Assembly: GCF_004216695.1 (NCBI RefSeq)
Contig: NZ_SGXC01000003.1
Coordinates: 1 to 64,000, forward strand
Origin: Pigmentiphaga kullae
GTDB taxonomy: Bacteria > Pseudomonadota > Gammaproteobacteria > Burkholderiales > Burkholderiaceae_B
DNA: 64,000 bases
Reading direction: 5' to 3'
Positions within the stretch are counted from its first letter, which is position 1. Every line of letters begins with the position of its first letter. Under the pieces are notes generated by a model. That model was not told the DNA's origin, searched no databases, and saw only the letters and a program-made list of their open reading frames with translations. Positions 7,791 through 19,194 of the stretch are shown here, piece by piece. Made by a program: the position numbers and the translations under genes.

Positions 7791-8948
7791 TTACCGCAGC
7801 AGCCGTTCCATGCGCGCTACGCCTTCCTGTAGCCGCGCCATGTCCGTGGCATAAGAAAAGCGCAGGTAGGACGCGGTTTCGGCGGTTCCGAAATCGCGTC
7901 CCGGCACCGCGCACACCCCGGCCTCGTGCAGCAGGCGCGTGGCGAAGGCCGCGCTGTCGGCCGCATGCGCGCGTACATCGCTATATATATAGAAGGCGCC
8001 GTCCGGCTTGACCGGGACCGCCAGCCCCAGGCGTTCGAACTCGGGCAGCAGGTAGTCGCGCCGCTGGCGGAAGGCTTCCCGGCGCGCCTCGAAGATGTCG
8101 AGCGACTCGGGCTGGAAGCACGCGAGCGCCGCATGCTGGGCCAGCGTGGACGGGCAGATGACCAGGTTCTGCGCGAGCTTCTCGAACACCGAGACCAGTT
8201 GCGGCGGCACCACCAGCCAGCCCAGGCGCCATCCGGTCATGTGGAAGTATTTCGAGAAGCTGTTGACGATGATGAGGTCGTCGGCCAGCGCCAGCGCCGA
8301 GCGGCGGTCGCCTTCGTAGCTCAACCCCAGATAGATCTCGTCGACCAGGGTGAAGCCCTGACGGGCGCGTACTTCGCGGATCAGCTCGGCCAGCGCGTCC
8401 GGCGCGATGGACGTGCCCGTAGGATTGCCGGGCGAGGCCACGATCACGCCGGCGGTGCGCGGCGTCCAGTGGCGCCGTATATGGTCGGCCGCAAGCTGGA
8501 AGCGGTCGCCGGGGCCGGCCGGGATCAGCACGGGCTCGCCGCCGGCCGCGGTCACGATGTGGCGGTTGGCGGGGTAGGTGGGGTCGGGCATCAGCACCTG
8601 GGCGCCGGCGTCGACGAGCGCGGTGCAGGCCAGCAGCAGCGCGCCCGAGGCGCCGGCGGTGACGATGATGCGGGACGGATCCACGGCCACGCCGAAGCGC
8701 GTCTGGTAGAAGCCGGCGATCGCCTCGCGCAGGGGAGCGATGCCGACCGCCTCGGTGTATTGGGTCCGCCCTGCGCGCGCGGTGCGCTCCAGCGCCTCGA
8801 CCACGGCTGGAACGGCCGTGAAGTCGGGCTCGCCTATGCTCATCTGCACGATGTCGCGGCCCTGGGCCTGCAGGGCCGCCGCCTGCTTGACGACCTCCAT
8901 GGCGTAGAAGGGAGCGATGCGGGCGATGCGTGGAGAGAGGCGAAGCAT
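7791..8948 (-). CDS. PLP-dependent aminotransferase, class I/II fold
   Basis: 385-residue cytosolic transaminase of the aspartate-aminotransferase superfamily. The PLP lysine is Lys233 in NSFSKYFHMTGWRLG; PGNPTG (about 173-178), Asp203 in LVDEIYLGLSYEG and the N-terminal SIGEPDF are the standard cofactor and substrate motifs. The C-terminal arginine for the substrate carboxylate lies in SYLRFSY. The amino-acid specificity cannot be read from the sequence; related proteins are annotated as aspartate, alanine/valine or aromatic aminotransferases. It is a single gene, divergent from the FAD-binding protein. Confidence 0.88.
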   Translation of the reverse strand: MLRLSPRIARIAPFYAMEVVKQAAALQAQGRDIVQMSIGEPDFTAVPAVVEALERTARAGRTQYTEAVGIAPLREAIAGFYQTRFGVAVDPSRIIVTAGASGALLLACTALVDAGAQVLMPDPTYPANRHIVTAAGGEPVLIPAGPGDRFQLAADHIRRHWTPRTAGVIVASPGNPTGTSIAPDALAELIREVRARQGFTLVDEIYLGLSYEGDRRSALALADDLIIVNSFSKYFHMTGWRLGWLVVPPQLVSVFEKLAQNLVICPSTLAQHAALACFQPESLDIFEARREAFRQRRDYLLPEFERLGLAVPVKPDGAFYIYSDVRAHAADSAAFATRLLHEAGVCAVPGRDFGTAETASYLRFSYATDMARLQEGVARMERLLR

Positions 8949-9056
8949 GGCGGTCGAGCGGGAAGTGACGGGGGAGGGCGCTGGGAGCGGCCCGGGTCAT
9001 CCATGATACGCCGCGCCGCGGACCGGCGCCGGTGGCCGTCCGGTCGGCCGCGCCGT

Positions 9057-9062
9057 TACAAT
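9057..9062 (+). promoter_or_regulatory. possible -10 element TACAAT for the FAD-binding protein gene
   Basis: TACAAT lies 40 bases before ATG 9102 in the divergent intergenic region. No clear -35 box was found 16-18 bases upstream, so this is tentative. Confidence 0.3.
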
Positions 9063-9101
9063 GCGAAGCATGGTACTGCCCGTTCCTTTCCGTCCTCGCC
9101 C

Positions 9102-10025
9102 ATGAAACCCGGCCGCCGCGCCTTCTTCCTGCCCCGCATGTTGTCCGACGCGCCCTGGCCGGCTTTCTGCCAGCGCCTGGCGCGCATGGCCCGCGGCCAG
9201 GTCAGCGACGAGACGCCGCAGGCCGACGCCCCCGGGCGGGCGCGCCTGGTCGTGGCCCGGGAAGAGGACGTCTATCACGCCGCCGCGCTGTGCCGCGAGT
9301 TCGGTGTGCTGCTGGTGCAGCCCGGCGCGCGCGAGGCGGCCCTGCCGGCCGAGCGTGGCTGGCTGCGGCTGGACACCTCGCAACTGGCCGCGATCGAATC
9401 CTTCGACGAACGCGCCGGCACCATCGTGGTGCAGGCGGGCTGTTCCATGGGCGCGCTGCGCGAGCGGCTGGCGGGCACGCCGTGGCGCTGGCACGCGGGC
9501 GCCGACCTCGAATCCGTCGGGGCCTGGCTGCTTCGTACCCGCGGCTGGCTGCCGGGCCGCTGCCGGGACTCGGGCCTGGATGCGGCCCAGGTGCTGCTGG
9601 CCGATGGCGCGTTCGAACAACTGGGCCCTTTCGGGGTCGAATCCACCCAGCCGCTGCGTTCCGCGTCGGCCAGCCGCCTGGTGTCCGACCTGTTCCAGCT
9701 CGCCACCGATTCCGCCGTCGCCGCGATGCTGGAACTGCCGGTCTGGCCGGCCGGCTACCGGCTCGACGCGCTCGTGCCGCGCGCGGCCGCGGGCGGCGAA
9801 CCGGTGCCCAATCCCGCGCATTTCCTGCTGGGCAGCGAGGGCACCCTGGCCTGGGCCGGACGATTCCGGCTGCGCCTGCGCGATGCCGGGGAAGCGCCTC
9901 CGGTGCTGTCCGTCCAGGAGCGCGAAGACCGCGCTTCGGGCCGGGAAACCCCGGCCGACCGGCTCGATGCCATGGTCAAGGCCACGTTCGACGCGGGGAG
10001 TGTTTTCCCCTCGTCGGTTGTCTAA
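9102..10025 (+). CDS. FAD-binding oxidoreductase, PCMH (FAD_binding_4) domain, lacking a catalytic cap
   Basis: 307-residue protein resembling the flavin-binding half of glycolate oxidase/D-lactate dehydrogenase enzymes: RLVVAREEDVYHAAALCREF, the strand around GTIVVQAGCSMGALRERL, and the ending NPAHFLLGSEGTLAW are typical of the VAO/PCMH fold. The C-terminal substrate cap that such dehydrogenases carry is missing, and the usual Gly-rich FAD pyrophosphate loop is degenerate, so it may be a subunit like GlcE or a protein that has lost catalysis. ATG 9102 was chosen over far-upstream openings, which run antisense to the aminotransferase. No partner subunit lies nearby. Function unknown. Confidence 0.7.
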   Translation: MKPGRRAFFLPRMLSDAPWPAFCQRLARMARGQVSDETPQADAPGRARLVVAREEDVYHAAALCREFGVLLVQPGAREAALPAERGWLRLDTSQLAAIESFDERAGTIVVQAGCSMGALRERLAGTPWRWHAGADLESVGAWLLRTRGWLPGRCRDSGLDAAQVLLADGAFEQLGPFGVESTQPLRSASASRLVSDLFQLATDSAVAAMLELPVWPAGYRLDALVPRAAAGGEPVPNPAHFLLGSEGTLAWAGRFRLRLRDAGEAPPVLSVQEREDRASGRETPADRLDAMVKATFDAGSVFPSSVV

Positions 10026-10046
10026 CCCGTGCCGGGAGCGGATAAT
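10018..10046 (+). promoter_or_regulatory. candidate sigma70 promoter for maeB, TTGTCT-N17-GATAAT
   Basis: TTGTCT (10018-10023) and GATAAT (10041-10046) with a 17-base spacer; the -35 box overlaps the stop codon of the upstream gene. Predicted start near 10053 gives a leader of about 44 bases before ATG 10097. Just before that ATG a weak hairpin (CCGC-CTCT-GCGG, 10072-10083) and TTATTTTT occur, and no Shine-Dalgarno sequence is visible. Confidence 0.55.
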
Positions 10047-10096
10047 CCGCACCTCGCATAACTTCGTGTGACCGCCTCTGCGGGCGTTATTTTTCC

Positions 10097-12418
<2,322 letters not shown>

Positions 12419-13651
12419 TCCCGTAACGGGGGCCGCGCACGCGGCTCCCACCGTGCCGGTGCTGCGGCCCGCATGCACCGGCCTCGTGCTTGCCGGCGGC
12501 GGCGCCCGCGCCGCCTACCAGGTAGGCGTGCTCAAGGCCATCGTCCGCATCCTGGGCGAACGTCCGGGCGGCCTGCACGCCAATCCCTTCCACGTCCTGT
12601 GCGGCACCTCGGCCGGCGCCATCAACGCCGCCGTGCTGGCCTGCGGCGCCCATCACCTGACGCAGACGATCGAGCACATGCTGGACGTCTGGGAGAACTT
12701 CCACGCCGCCCAGGTCTACCGGACCGATGCGCTGCGCACCGTGCGTGGCGGGGGAAGCTGGCTGTCCATGCTGTCGTTCGCGCTGATGATGGCTCGCGTG
12801 GGCCGGAGCAAGCAACCCGCGCTGCTGGACAACCAGCCCCTGGGAGAACTGCTGCGCGGCGTGCTGGACTTCGGCCGGCTGGATGCCAACCTGGCCGACG
12901 GCGTGGTCCAGGCACTGGCCATCGCCGCCACCGGCTATACCTCGGGCCAGCACATCACCTTCTACCAGTCGGCCTACGAGATCGAGCCGTGGCGCCGCTC
13001 GCTGCGCGTGGCGGTGCGGGCCGAGATCGGCGTCGAACACCTGCTGGCGTCCAGCGCGATCCCGTTCGTGTTCCCGGCGCGCCGGCTGCTGGTGCACGGC
13101 GAGCCCGAGTGGTGCGGCGATGGATCCATGCGCCAGCTCGCCCCCATCAGCCCGGCGATCCACCTGGGCGCGGGACGCGTGCTGATCATCAGCGGCGGCC
13201 ATTCCGAGGCGGATCCGCGGCGCCGGACCGGGGCGGCCAGCTATCCGACGCTGGCCCAGATCGGCGGCCATGCCCTGTCCAACATCTTCCTGGACAGCCT
13301 GGACGCCGACATCGAGCGCATCCAGCGCATCAACCAGACCCTGTCGCGGCTGCCGGCCGAGGAGCGCTGGCGCGGCGCGCTGCGCCCCATACGCGTGCTA
13401 TCGATATCACCCAGCCAGCGCCTGGACGAAATCGCCGGCCGCCACCTGGACAGCCTGCCCCCGGCGATGCGCACGCTGATGCGTGGCATGGGCGTCTCGT
13501 CCGGTCCCGAACAACTGACCGGCGCGTCCCTGGCGTCCTACCTGCTGTTCGAGCCCGGCTACACGCGCGAGTTGATCGCCCTGGGGTTTGGCGATACGCT
13601 CATCCGCAGCGACGAGGTGCTGGCTTTCTTCCGTACCGACGAGGAATAGCG

Positions 13652-14044
13652 ATGTCTTGGACACTAGGCCGTTTCCTGCGCGGATTCGCGATCGCGCTGC
13701 TGTGGCTGGCGCTGGGAACCGGCGCCTGGGCCCGGGGGCCCCTGCCCGGCACGGTCGACGCGCGCGACCTGCCGCCCGAGGCGCGCCAGGTGCTGGCGCA
13801 GATCCGGCAGGGCGGGCCGTTCCGGCACGCCCGCGATGGCGTGACGTTTTATAACCGCGAACGCCTTTTGCCCGTGCAGGCGCGTGGGTACTATACCGAG
13901 TACACCGTGCCCACGCCCGGTGCGCGCAATCGCGGCGCCCGGCGCATCGTCGCCGGCAAGGGCGATACGGGCAACCCCGCCACCAGTGGAGAATACTGGT
14001 ATACCGCCGATCACTACGCGTCGTTCCGGCGCATCCAGGAGTGA
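13652..14044 (+). CDS. secreted guanyl-specific ribonuclease, barnase family
   Basis: 130-residue protein with a signal peptide (residues 1-28, cleavage probably after AWA) and a microbial-RNase domain. The barnase catalytic set is recognisable: general base Glu83 in YYTEYTVPTPG, Arg97/98 in GARRIVAGKG, and general acid His121 in YTADHYASF. It should cleave single-stranded RNA 3' of G outside the cell or in the periplasm. A GAGGAA site and a two-base gap to the patatin stop indicate co-translation. The next gene encodes barstar, the intracellular inhibitor of this enzyme, which strongly supports both calls. Confidence 0.88.
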   Translation: MSWTLGRFLRGFAIALLWLALGTGAWARGPLPGTVDARDLPPEARQVLAQIRQGGPFRHARDGVTFYNRERLLPVQARGYYTEYTVPTPGARNRGARRIVAGKGDTGNPATSGEYWYTADHYASFRRIQE

Positions 14045-14047
14045 TCC

Positions 14048-14491
14048 ATGTCCTCGAATGCGAGAAACCTGAACGAATGCCTGAAGACCGGCGGCGCCCT
14101 GGCCGACCCGGACCTCGACGTGAAGGCCCTGCTCCAGGCCGCGCGGCAGCTGAAGCTGGCCGTCTACGAGGTGGACTGTTCGCGCGCCAAGAGCAAGTCG
14201 GCCGTGCTGCGGGCGATCGCCAATGCGGTCGATTTCCCCGAGCATTTCGGCGGCAACCTCGATGCCTTGTACGACTGCCTGTGCGACACCGTGCTCGATC
14301 AACCGGCCGGCATGGTGCTGGCGCTGTGGCAGTTGCACCAGGACGATCCCGGCCTGTCCGGGCACGCGGCGGCCATTGCCCAGGTGGGCGAGGACGTGGT
14401 CGAATTCGCGCGGGAAAACGGCAAGGCCTTCACCTTCGTCCTGGACAAGGCCGACGGCGCCGCCGAGCCCGGACGCACGCATTCCGCCTGA
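14048..14491 (+). CDS. barstar-family ribonuclease inhibitor
   Basis: 147-residue cytosolic protein. The barstar core lies at about 34-115, with the signature FPEHFGGNLDALYDCL (about 63-78), which in barstar carries residues that plug the RNase active site. It starts three bases after the barnase stop, with AGGAGTG upstream, so inhibitor and RNase are made from one message. N-terminal (1-30) and C-terminal (125-147) extensions go beyond the roughly 90 residues of classical barstar. Role: protects the producer (and possibly kin) from the RNase. Confidence 0.88.
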   Translation: MSSNARNLNECLKTGGALADPDLDVKALLQAARQLKLAVYEVDCSRAKSKSAVLRAIANAVDFPEHFGGNLDALYDCLCDTVLDQPAGMVLALWQLHQDDPGLSGHAAAIAQVGEDVVEFARENGKAFTFVLDKADGAAEPGRTHSA

Positions 14492-14506
14492 GTTCCGGCG
14501 CAACCC

Positions 14507-15433
14507 CTATCCCTGCCGGACGCGGCGCCGGTATTCCGAGGGAGACAGGCCGAAGCGCTGGTGGAACCGGCGGGTGAAATAGGCCTCGTCGCTGAAGCCG
14601 ACGCCATTGGCGATTTCGAAGATGCGGTCTTCGCTGTGGGCAAGCAGATCCTGGGCGCGGTCCATCCGCTTGACCGTCACCCAGTCGACGAAGGCCAGCC
14701 CCGTGTGTTTCTTCAACAGCTGCGACAGGTAATTGGGCGACAGGAACGCCGCCTCGGCCACGCTGTACAGGGACAACGGCTTGTCCAGGTTCTCGTCGAT
14801 GTGGCGTATCGCGCGTTTCAGCGCGTCGGTGCGGCCTTGCAGGTAGATGCGGCGTTCGGTCAGACCGCGCAGTTCCGACTCGAAGCGTTCGGTGGTGAAG
14901 CCGATCAACTCCAGCAGCGTGCCGCGTATGCGTTCCAGCGTGCCGAGCCGGCGCCTGTGGTTGAGCGCGGTCATGTGGCGCAGCAAGCCCTGGATGTGGG
15001 CGAATTCCTCGTCGTCGAACTCGAAGTCGATGTGTCCTTCGTACAGGAAGGGCGCCAGTTCGGGGTAGTCCGTCAGCGAGACCTCCTCCATCTCCAGCGG
15101 CGACAGGTCGAAGTCGCGCCGCAGGAAGTTGGTGGCGAAGTTGATGATGGTGTAGCTGGGCTCGCAGGGGTTGTAGGCGCAGTGCACGCGATAGGGCAGC
15201 ACGAAGATCAGCGACCGCGCGCGGTACTGGCGGCGCTGGCCGCTGATGACCTGGCTGGCGCCGCCCGTGGCGTTGACCTGGATCTGGAAGAACTCGTGGC
15301 GGTGCGGCGTGGAGACCGCGGGCCGGACCGTGTGGTCCCGGATGTCGAAGTCCAGGCGTTCGGACCGCTCGACCATGCGGTAAGTCTTGATCGACGGATC
15401 GTCGATCCGGATGCCCACGGCGTCGCTGTGCAT
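14507..15433 (-). CDS. AraC/XylS family transcriptional regulator
   Basis: 308-residue regulator: an N-terminal cupin-like sensor (about 30-120, with HRHEFFQIQVNATGGASQ), a helical linker, and a C-terminal double helix-turn-helix (about 205-305; SVAEAAFLSPNYLSQLLKKH for the first, FEIANGVGFSDEAYFTRRFH for the second). The ending FGLSPSEYRRR is the AraC family signature. It is the last gene of the minus-strand catabolic cluster, 53 bases downstream of the CBS gene, and is the obvious candidate activator of that cluster, responding to its substrate. Ligand unknown. Confidence 0.9.
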   Translation of the reverse strand: MHSDAVGIRIDDPSIKTYRMVERSERLDFDIRDHTVRPAVSTPHRHEFFQIQVNATGGASQVISGQRRQYRARSLIFVLPYRVHCAYNPCEPSYTIINFATNFLRRDFDLSPLEMEEVSLTDYPELAPFLYEGHIDFEFDDEEFAHIQGLLRHMTALNHRRRLGTLERIRGTLLELIGFTTERFESELRGLTERRIYLQGRTDALKRAIRHIDENLDKPLSLYSVAEAAFLSPNYLSQLLKKHTGLAFVDWVTVKRMDRAQDLLAHSEDRIFEIANGVGFSDEAYFTRRFHQRFGLSPSEYRRRVRQG

Positions 15434-15486
15434 GGCGCCTCTTGTCTCCCATGGTGGTGCCAGCGGCGGCTGGCGCGGCCGTGGCC

Positions 15487-15963
15487 CTATCTGACGGCGT
15501 GTTCCGGCGCCGGCCAGTCGCCGATGTAGGACATCAGCATGCGGTTCTCGAAGCTCTGCTGTTCATGGACCGCCTTGGCGACATCATGGAACGAAACCAC
15601 GCCTTGCAGCAAGCCTCGGGCCACGACCGGGATGTAGGACTGGTGGTGCGACACCATCAGCGAGCGCAGCACGTGCAGGTCCATGTCGGGCTGGGCGACG
15701 ATGGGCTCGGGATTCATCACGTGCGACACCCGCAGCTCGGCTACGGGCGGGGTCGGCCCCTGCCGCAGTTCCTTCTGGCGCCGGGCCAGCACGCGTATCA
15801 CTTCGCTGAAGGTCAGCAGGCCAGCCAGGATGTGGCGGTCCATGACGACCAGCGAGCCGATGTCCTGGTCGGCCATGGTGATGACGCATTCGGACAGGGG
15901 CGTGTCCGGCGCCACCGTGTACAGCGCCTTGTCCTGGATCCTGAGTATGTCGCTGACTCGCAT
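15487..15963 (-). CDS. two-CBS-domain protein
   Basis: 158-residue soluble protein consisting of a CBS pair (about 8-65 and 80-140; VSDILRIQDKALYTVAPDTP and VSHVMNPEPIVAQPDMDLHV open the two repeats). CBS pairs bind adenosine nucleotides (AMP, ATP, SAM) or sometimes NAD and report energy state; no effector domain is attached. It lies 21 bases after the dehydratase stop within the catabolic cluster, where a nucleotide-sensing accessory protein is unusual. The exact role is unknown. Confidence 0.85.
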   Translation of the reverse strand: MRVSDILRIQDKALYTVAPDTPLSECVITMADQDIGSLVVMDRHILAGLLTFSEVIRVLARRQKELRQGPTPPVAELRVSHVMNPEPIVAQPDMDLHVLRSLMVSHHQSYIPVVARGLLQGVVSFHDVAKAVHEQQSFENRMLMSYIGDWPAPEHAVR

Positions 15964-15984
15964 TGCATTCTCCCTGTAGCGTCT

Positions 15985-17706
15985 TCACGGTCTTGGCCCG
16001 GGTGGCGTGCCAAGCAGGAAATCGAAGTCGCAGCCGCCATCGGCCTGCAGCACGTGCTGCTGGTAGAGGCGGGCATAGCCGCGTTCGGCCCGCGGCGGCG
16101 CCGCCGGCGATTCGGCGCGCCGCTGCGCCAGCTCCGTTTCGGGCACCAGCAGGTCGATGCGGCGGTCCCTGACGCTCAGGCGTATGCGGTCGCCGTCGCG
16201 GATCAATCCGATGGGGCCGCCCGCGGCGGCCTCGGGCGCGACGTGAAGCACGATGGTGCCGTAGGCGGTGCCGCTCATGCGGGCGTCCGAGATGCGGACC
16301 ATGTCCTTGACGCCGCGCGCGGCCAGCTTCCTCGGGATGGGCAGGTAGCCGGCCTCGGGCATGCCGCTGCCGCTGGTGGGGCCGGCGTTCTGCAGCACCA
16401 GGAAATCGTCGGCCTCCACGTCCAGCCCGGGGTCGTCGATGCGGCGCGACAAGTCCTCCAGCGACGTGAAGACGACCGCCCGGCCTTCTTTCTCGAACAG
16501 CGCCTTGTCGGCGGCCGAGCGTTTCAGGATGGCGCCGCGCGGCGCCAGCGAGCCGAACAGCGCCACCAGTCCGCCCACCGGTTCGACCGGGTCGCTGGCG
16601 CGCTTGACCACGGTATGGTCCACCCAGGCTTCGCGTTCGGCCTCCAGGCGCTCGCCCAGCGTCTCGCCGGTAACGGTCAGGGCGTCCAGGTGCAGGGTGG
16701 GCGCCAGTTCCCGCAGCACGGCGGACAGGCCGCCGGCGGCGTAGAAGTCTTCCATGTAGTGGTCGCCCGTGGGTTTCAGGTTGACCAGCACCGGCGTGGT
16801 GTCGGACCACGCGTTCAGTTTCTCCAGCGACACGGGGATGCCCAGCCGGCCGGCGATGGCCGTCAGGTGGATGATCGCGTTGGTCGAGCCGCCCAGCGCG
16901 AGCAATACGCGCACCGCGTTCTCCACCGACTTGGGCGTGATGACCTGGCTCGGCCGTATCGGCTGGTGGATGAGACGGACGGCCAGCGCACCGCTGGCTT
17001 CGGCGGCGCGCAGCCGGTCCGCGTGCACGGCGGGAATGGCGGCGGTGCCCGGCAGCGACATGCCCAGCGCCTCGGCGATGCAGGCCATGGTGCTGGCGGT
17101 GCCCATGACCGCGCAGGTGCCGGCGGTGGTGGCCAGCCGGCCTTCGACCTGGCCGATTTCCGGGCCGGCGATGTCGCCCGCCCGGTAGCGGGCCCAGAAG
17201 CGTCGGCAGTCGGTGCAGGCACCCAGCTTCTCGCCCTTGTGGCGGCCAGTCATCATGGGGCCGGTCACCAGCTGCACCGCGGGCACGTCGGCCGCCGCGG
17301 CGCCCATCAGCTGGGCGGGTACCGTCTTGTCGCAGCCGCCGATCAGCACCACCGAATCCATGGGCTGGGCTCGCACCATCTCTTCCACGTCCATGCTCAT
17401 CAGGTTGCGGAACATCAGTGAAGTCGGACTCAGGAACACTTCTCCCAGCGAGATGGTGGGAAAGTCGATGGGCAGGCCGCCCGCAGCGAGCACGCCGCGC
17501 TTGACCGCCTCGACCAGCTCCGGCATGCCGCGGTGGCAGTTGTTGAAACCCGAGCCGCTCGAGGCGATGCCCACCACCGGCCGCCCCAGCATCCCGGTGG
17601 AATAGCCCATCGACCTGGCGAAGGACCGGCGCAGGTACATGGCGAAGCCGAAGTCGCCGTAGTTGGTCAGGCCGCGCGCCAGTCCGTGTTCCTGTTGTTC
17701 GTCCAT
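15985..17706 (-). CDS. IlvD/Edd family dehydratase (sugar-acid or dihydroxy-acid dehydratase)
   Basis: 573-residue iron-sulfur dehydratase. Candidate cluster cysteines are Cys57 (NNCHRGM), Cys125 (GGCDKT) and Cys198 (GTCAVMG), the pattern of the [2Fe-2S] branch that includes L-arabonate, D-xylonate and dihydroxy-acid dehydratases. The reaction is elimination of water from a 2,3-dihydroxy acid to a 2-keto-3-deoxy acid. The gene's place beside aldehyde dehydrogenases and away from ilv genes points to sugar-acid or polyol catabolism, not branched-chain synthesis. The substrate cannot be fixed from sequence. It lies 27 bases after the aldehyde dehydrogenase stop. Confidence 0.88.
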   Translation of the reverse strand: MDEQQEHGLARGLTNYGDFGFAMYLRRSFARSMGYSTGMLGRPVVGIASSGSGFNNCHRGMPELVEAVKRGVLAAGGLPIDFPTISLGEVFLSPTSLMFRNLMSMDVEEMVRAQPMDSVVLIGGCDKTVPAQLMGAAAADVPAVQLVTGPMMTGRHKGEKLGACTDCRRFWARYRAGDIAGPEIGQVEGRLATTAGTCAVMGTASTMACIAEALGMSLPGTAAIPAVHADRLRAAEASGALAVRLIHQPIRPSQVITPKSVENAVRVLLALGGSTNAIIHLTAIAGRLGIPVSLEKLNAWSDTTPVLVNLKPTGDHYMEDFYAAGGLSAVLRELAPTLHLDALTVTGETLGERLEAEREAWVDHTVVKRASDPVEPVGGLVALFGSLAPRGAILKRSAADKALFEKEGRAVVFTSLEDLSRRIDDPGLDVEADDFLVLQNAGPTSGSGMPEAGYLPIPRKLAARGVKDMVRISDARMSGTAYGTIVLHVAPEAAAGGPIGLIRDGDRIRLSVRDRRIDLLVPETELAQRRAESPAAPPRAERGYARLYQQHVLQADGGCDFDFLLGTPPGPRP

Positions 17707-17733
17707 GTTCTCGTTCCGTCGGGTGGCGCCGCG

Positions 17734-19185
17734 TCAGATGCGCGTGCGGATCAGCTTGGGTTGCAGGTAGTCGTGGATGCCGAGCGAGCCGCCTTCCCGG
17801 CCCATGCCGCTTTCCTTGATGCCGCCGAAGGGCGCTTCGGCGCAGGCCAGCAGCACTTCGTTGATGCCGACCATGCCGCACTCCAGCGCCTCGGCCGCGC
17901 GCGTGGCGGTGCCGAGCGCGTTGGAGAACACGTAGCCGGCCAGCCCGAAGGGCAGGGCATTGGCGCGTGCGATGGCGTCCTCGAAGCGCGAGAAGGGCGC
18001 CAGCGGCGCCACGGGCACGAAGGGCTCCTCGTTCATGATGGCCGCGTCGGCGGGGACGTCGGCCAGCACCGTGGGTTCGAAGAAGTAGCCGCGCGGCAGG
18101 GTGGCCGGCCGCCTGCCTCCCGTCAGCAGCCGTGCGCCGCGGGCCACGGCGTCGTCCACCAACGATCGGGCGTGCGCGAGGCCACGCGCGTTTGCCAGCG
18201 GGCCCATGTCGCTGTCGGCGGCCGATCCGGGCCTGAGCGAGCGCGCCACGCCGGCGAAGGCGTCGCAGAAGGCCGGATAGATGGCCTCGTGCACGAAGAA
18301 GCGCGACGGCGAGATGCAGACCTGGCCGCAATTGCGGAACTTGGCGCGAGCCAGCGCGGTGGCGGCGGCGATCGGGTCGGCATCCTCGAAAACCAGCGCC
18401 GGCGCGTGGCCGCCCAGTTCCATCGAGACCTTCTTGATGCCGGCGGCGGCGTGGCCTAGCAGGCGACGTCCCACGTCGACCGACCCCGTCAGCGACACCT
18501 TGCGCACCAGCGGCGATTCGATCAGGTGCCTGGAGATCAGTCCGGAGTCCCCGGTGACGAGATTGACCGCGCCGCGCGCCACGCCGGCGTCGTGGCAGGC
18601 CTGTACCAGGGCCATGCACGAGCCGGGCGCCTCGCTGGCCGGCTTGATCACCACCGAGCAGCCGGCGGCCAGCGCGGCGGCCAGCTTGCGCGCCGGCAGC
18701 AGCGCGGGGAAGTTCCAGGCCGAGAAGGCCGCCACCACGCCGACCGGTTCGAAGCGGACCGTCATCCGCACGTCCGGTGTGCGTCCTTCTATCGTCTGGC
18801 CGTAGATGCGCTTGGTTTCTTCCGCGTACCACTCGAACTGGTCGGCCGCCGCCTGGGTCTCGCCGCGGGCCTCGGCCAGCGGCTTGCCGGTTTCGCGCGC
18901 CATCAGCCGGGCAATGGCGTCCTCGCGCGCACGGATCAGGTCCGCCGCGCGCCGCAGGGCCGCGCTGCGCGCCCAGGGCGATTCCTGGCGCCATCGCGCC
19001 AGTCCGTCGCGGGCGCTGGCCAGCGCCGCGTCGAGGTCGGCCGGCGTCGCCACGGGCACGAAGCCGATGATCTCCTCGGTGGCCGGGTCGAACACCTCGC
19101 GCGCGGCCAGGTCGCGCGCCGCCAGCCATTCGCCGTCGATGTACAGGCCGTATTCCTGGTACAGGCCGAATTGTTCGCGCTTCAT
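17734..19185 (-). CDS. NAD(P)-dependent aldehyde dehydrogenase, succinate-semialdehyde dehydrogenase type
   Basis: 483-residue class I aldehyde dehydrogenase. Catalytic residues are present: Asn158 (SAWNFP), general base Glu257 (MELGGHAP) and nucleophile Cys290 (NCGQVCISPS). The sequence resembles GabD/YneI-type succinate-semialdehyde and 2-ketoglutarate-semialdehyde dehydrogenases, which finish non-phosphorylative sugar-acid pathways. Between the ThDP enzyme and the IlvD/Edd dehydratase it most likely oxidises the aldehyde produced in that pathway to an acid. Only nine bases separate it from the preceding gene. Confidence 0.88.
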   Translation of the reverse strand: MKREQFGLYQEYGLYIDGEWLAARDLAAREVFDPATEEIIGFVPVATPADLDAALASARDGLARWRQESPWARSAALRRAADLIRAREDAIARLMARETGKPLAEARGETQAAADQFEWYAEETKRIYGQTIEGRTPDVRMTVRFEPVGVVAAFSAWNFPALLPARKLAAALAAGCSVVIKPASEAPGSCMALVQACHDAGVARGAVNLVTGDSGLISRHLIESPLVRKVSLTGSVDVGRRLLGHAAAGIKKVSMELGGHAPALVFEDADPIAAATALARAKFRNCGQVCISPSRFFVHEAIYPAFCDAFAGVARSLRPGSAADSDMGPLANARGLAHARSLVDDAVARGARLLTGGRRPATLPRGYFFEPTVLADVPADAAIMNEEPFVPVAPLAPFSRFEDAIARANALPFGLAGYVFSNALGTATRAAEALECGMVGINEVLLACAEAPFGGIKESGMGREGGSLGIHDYLQPKLIRTRI

Positions 19186-19194
19186 GTGTGTTCC

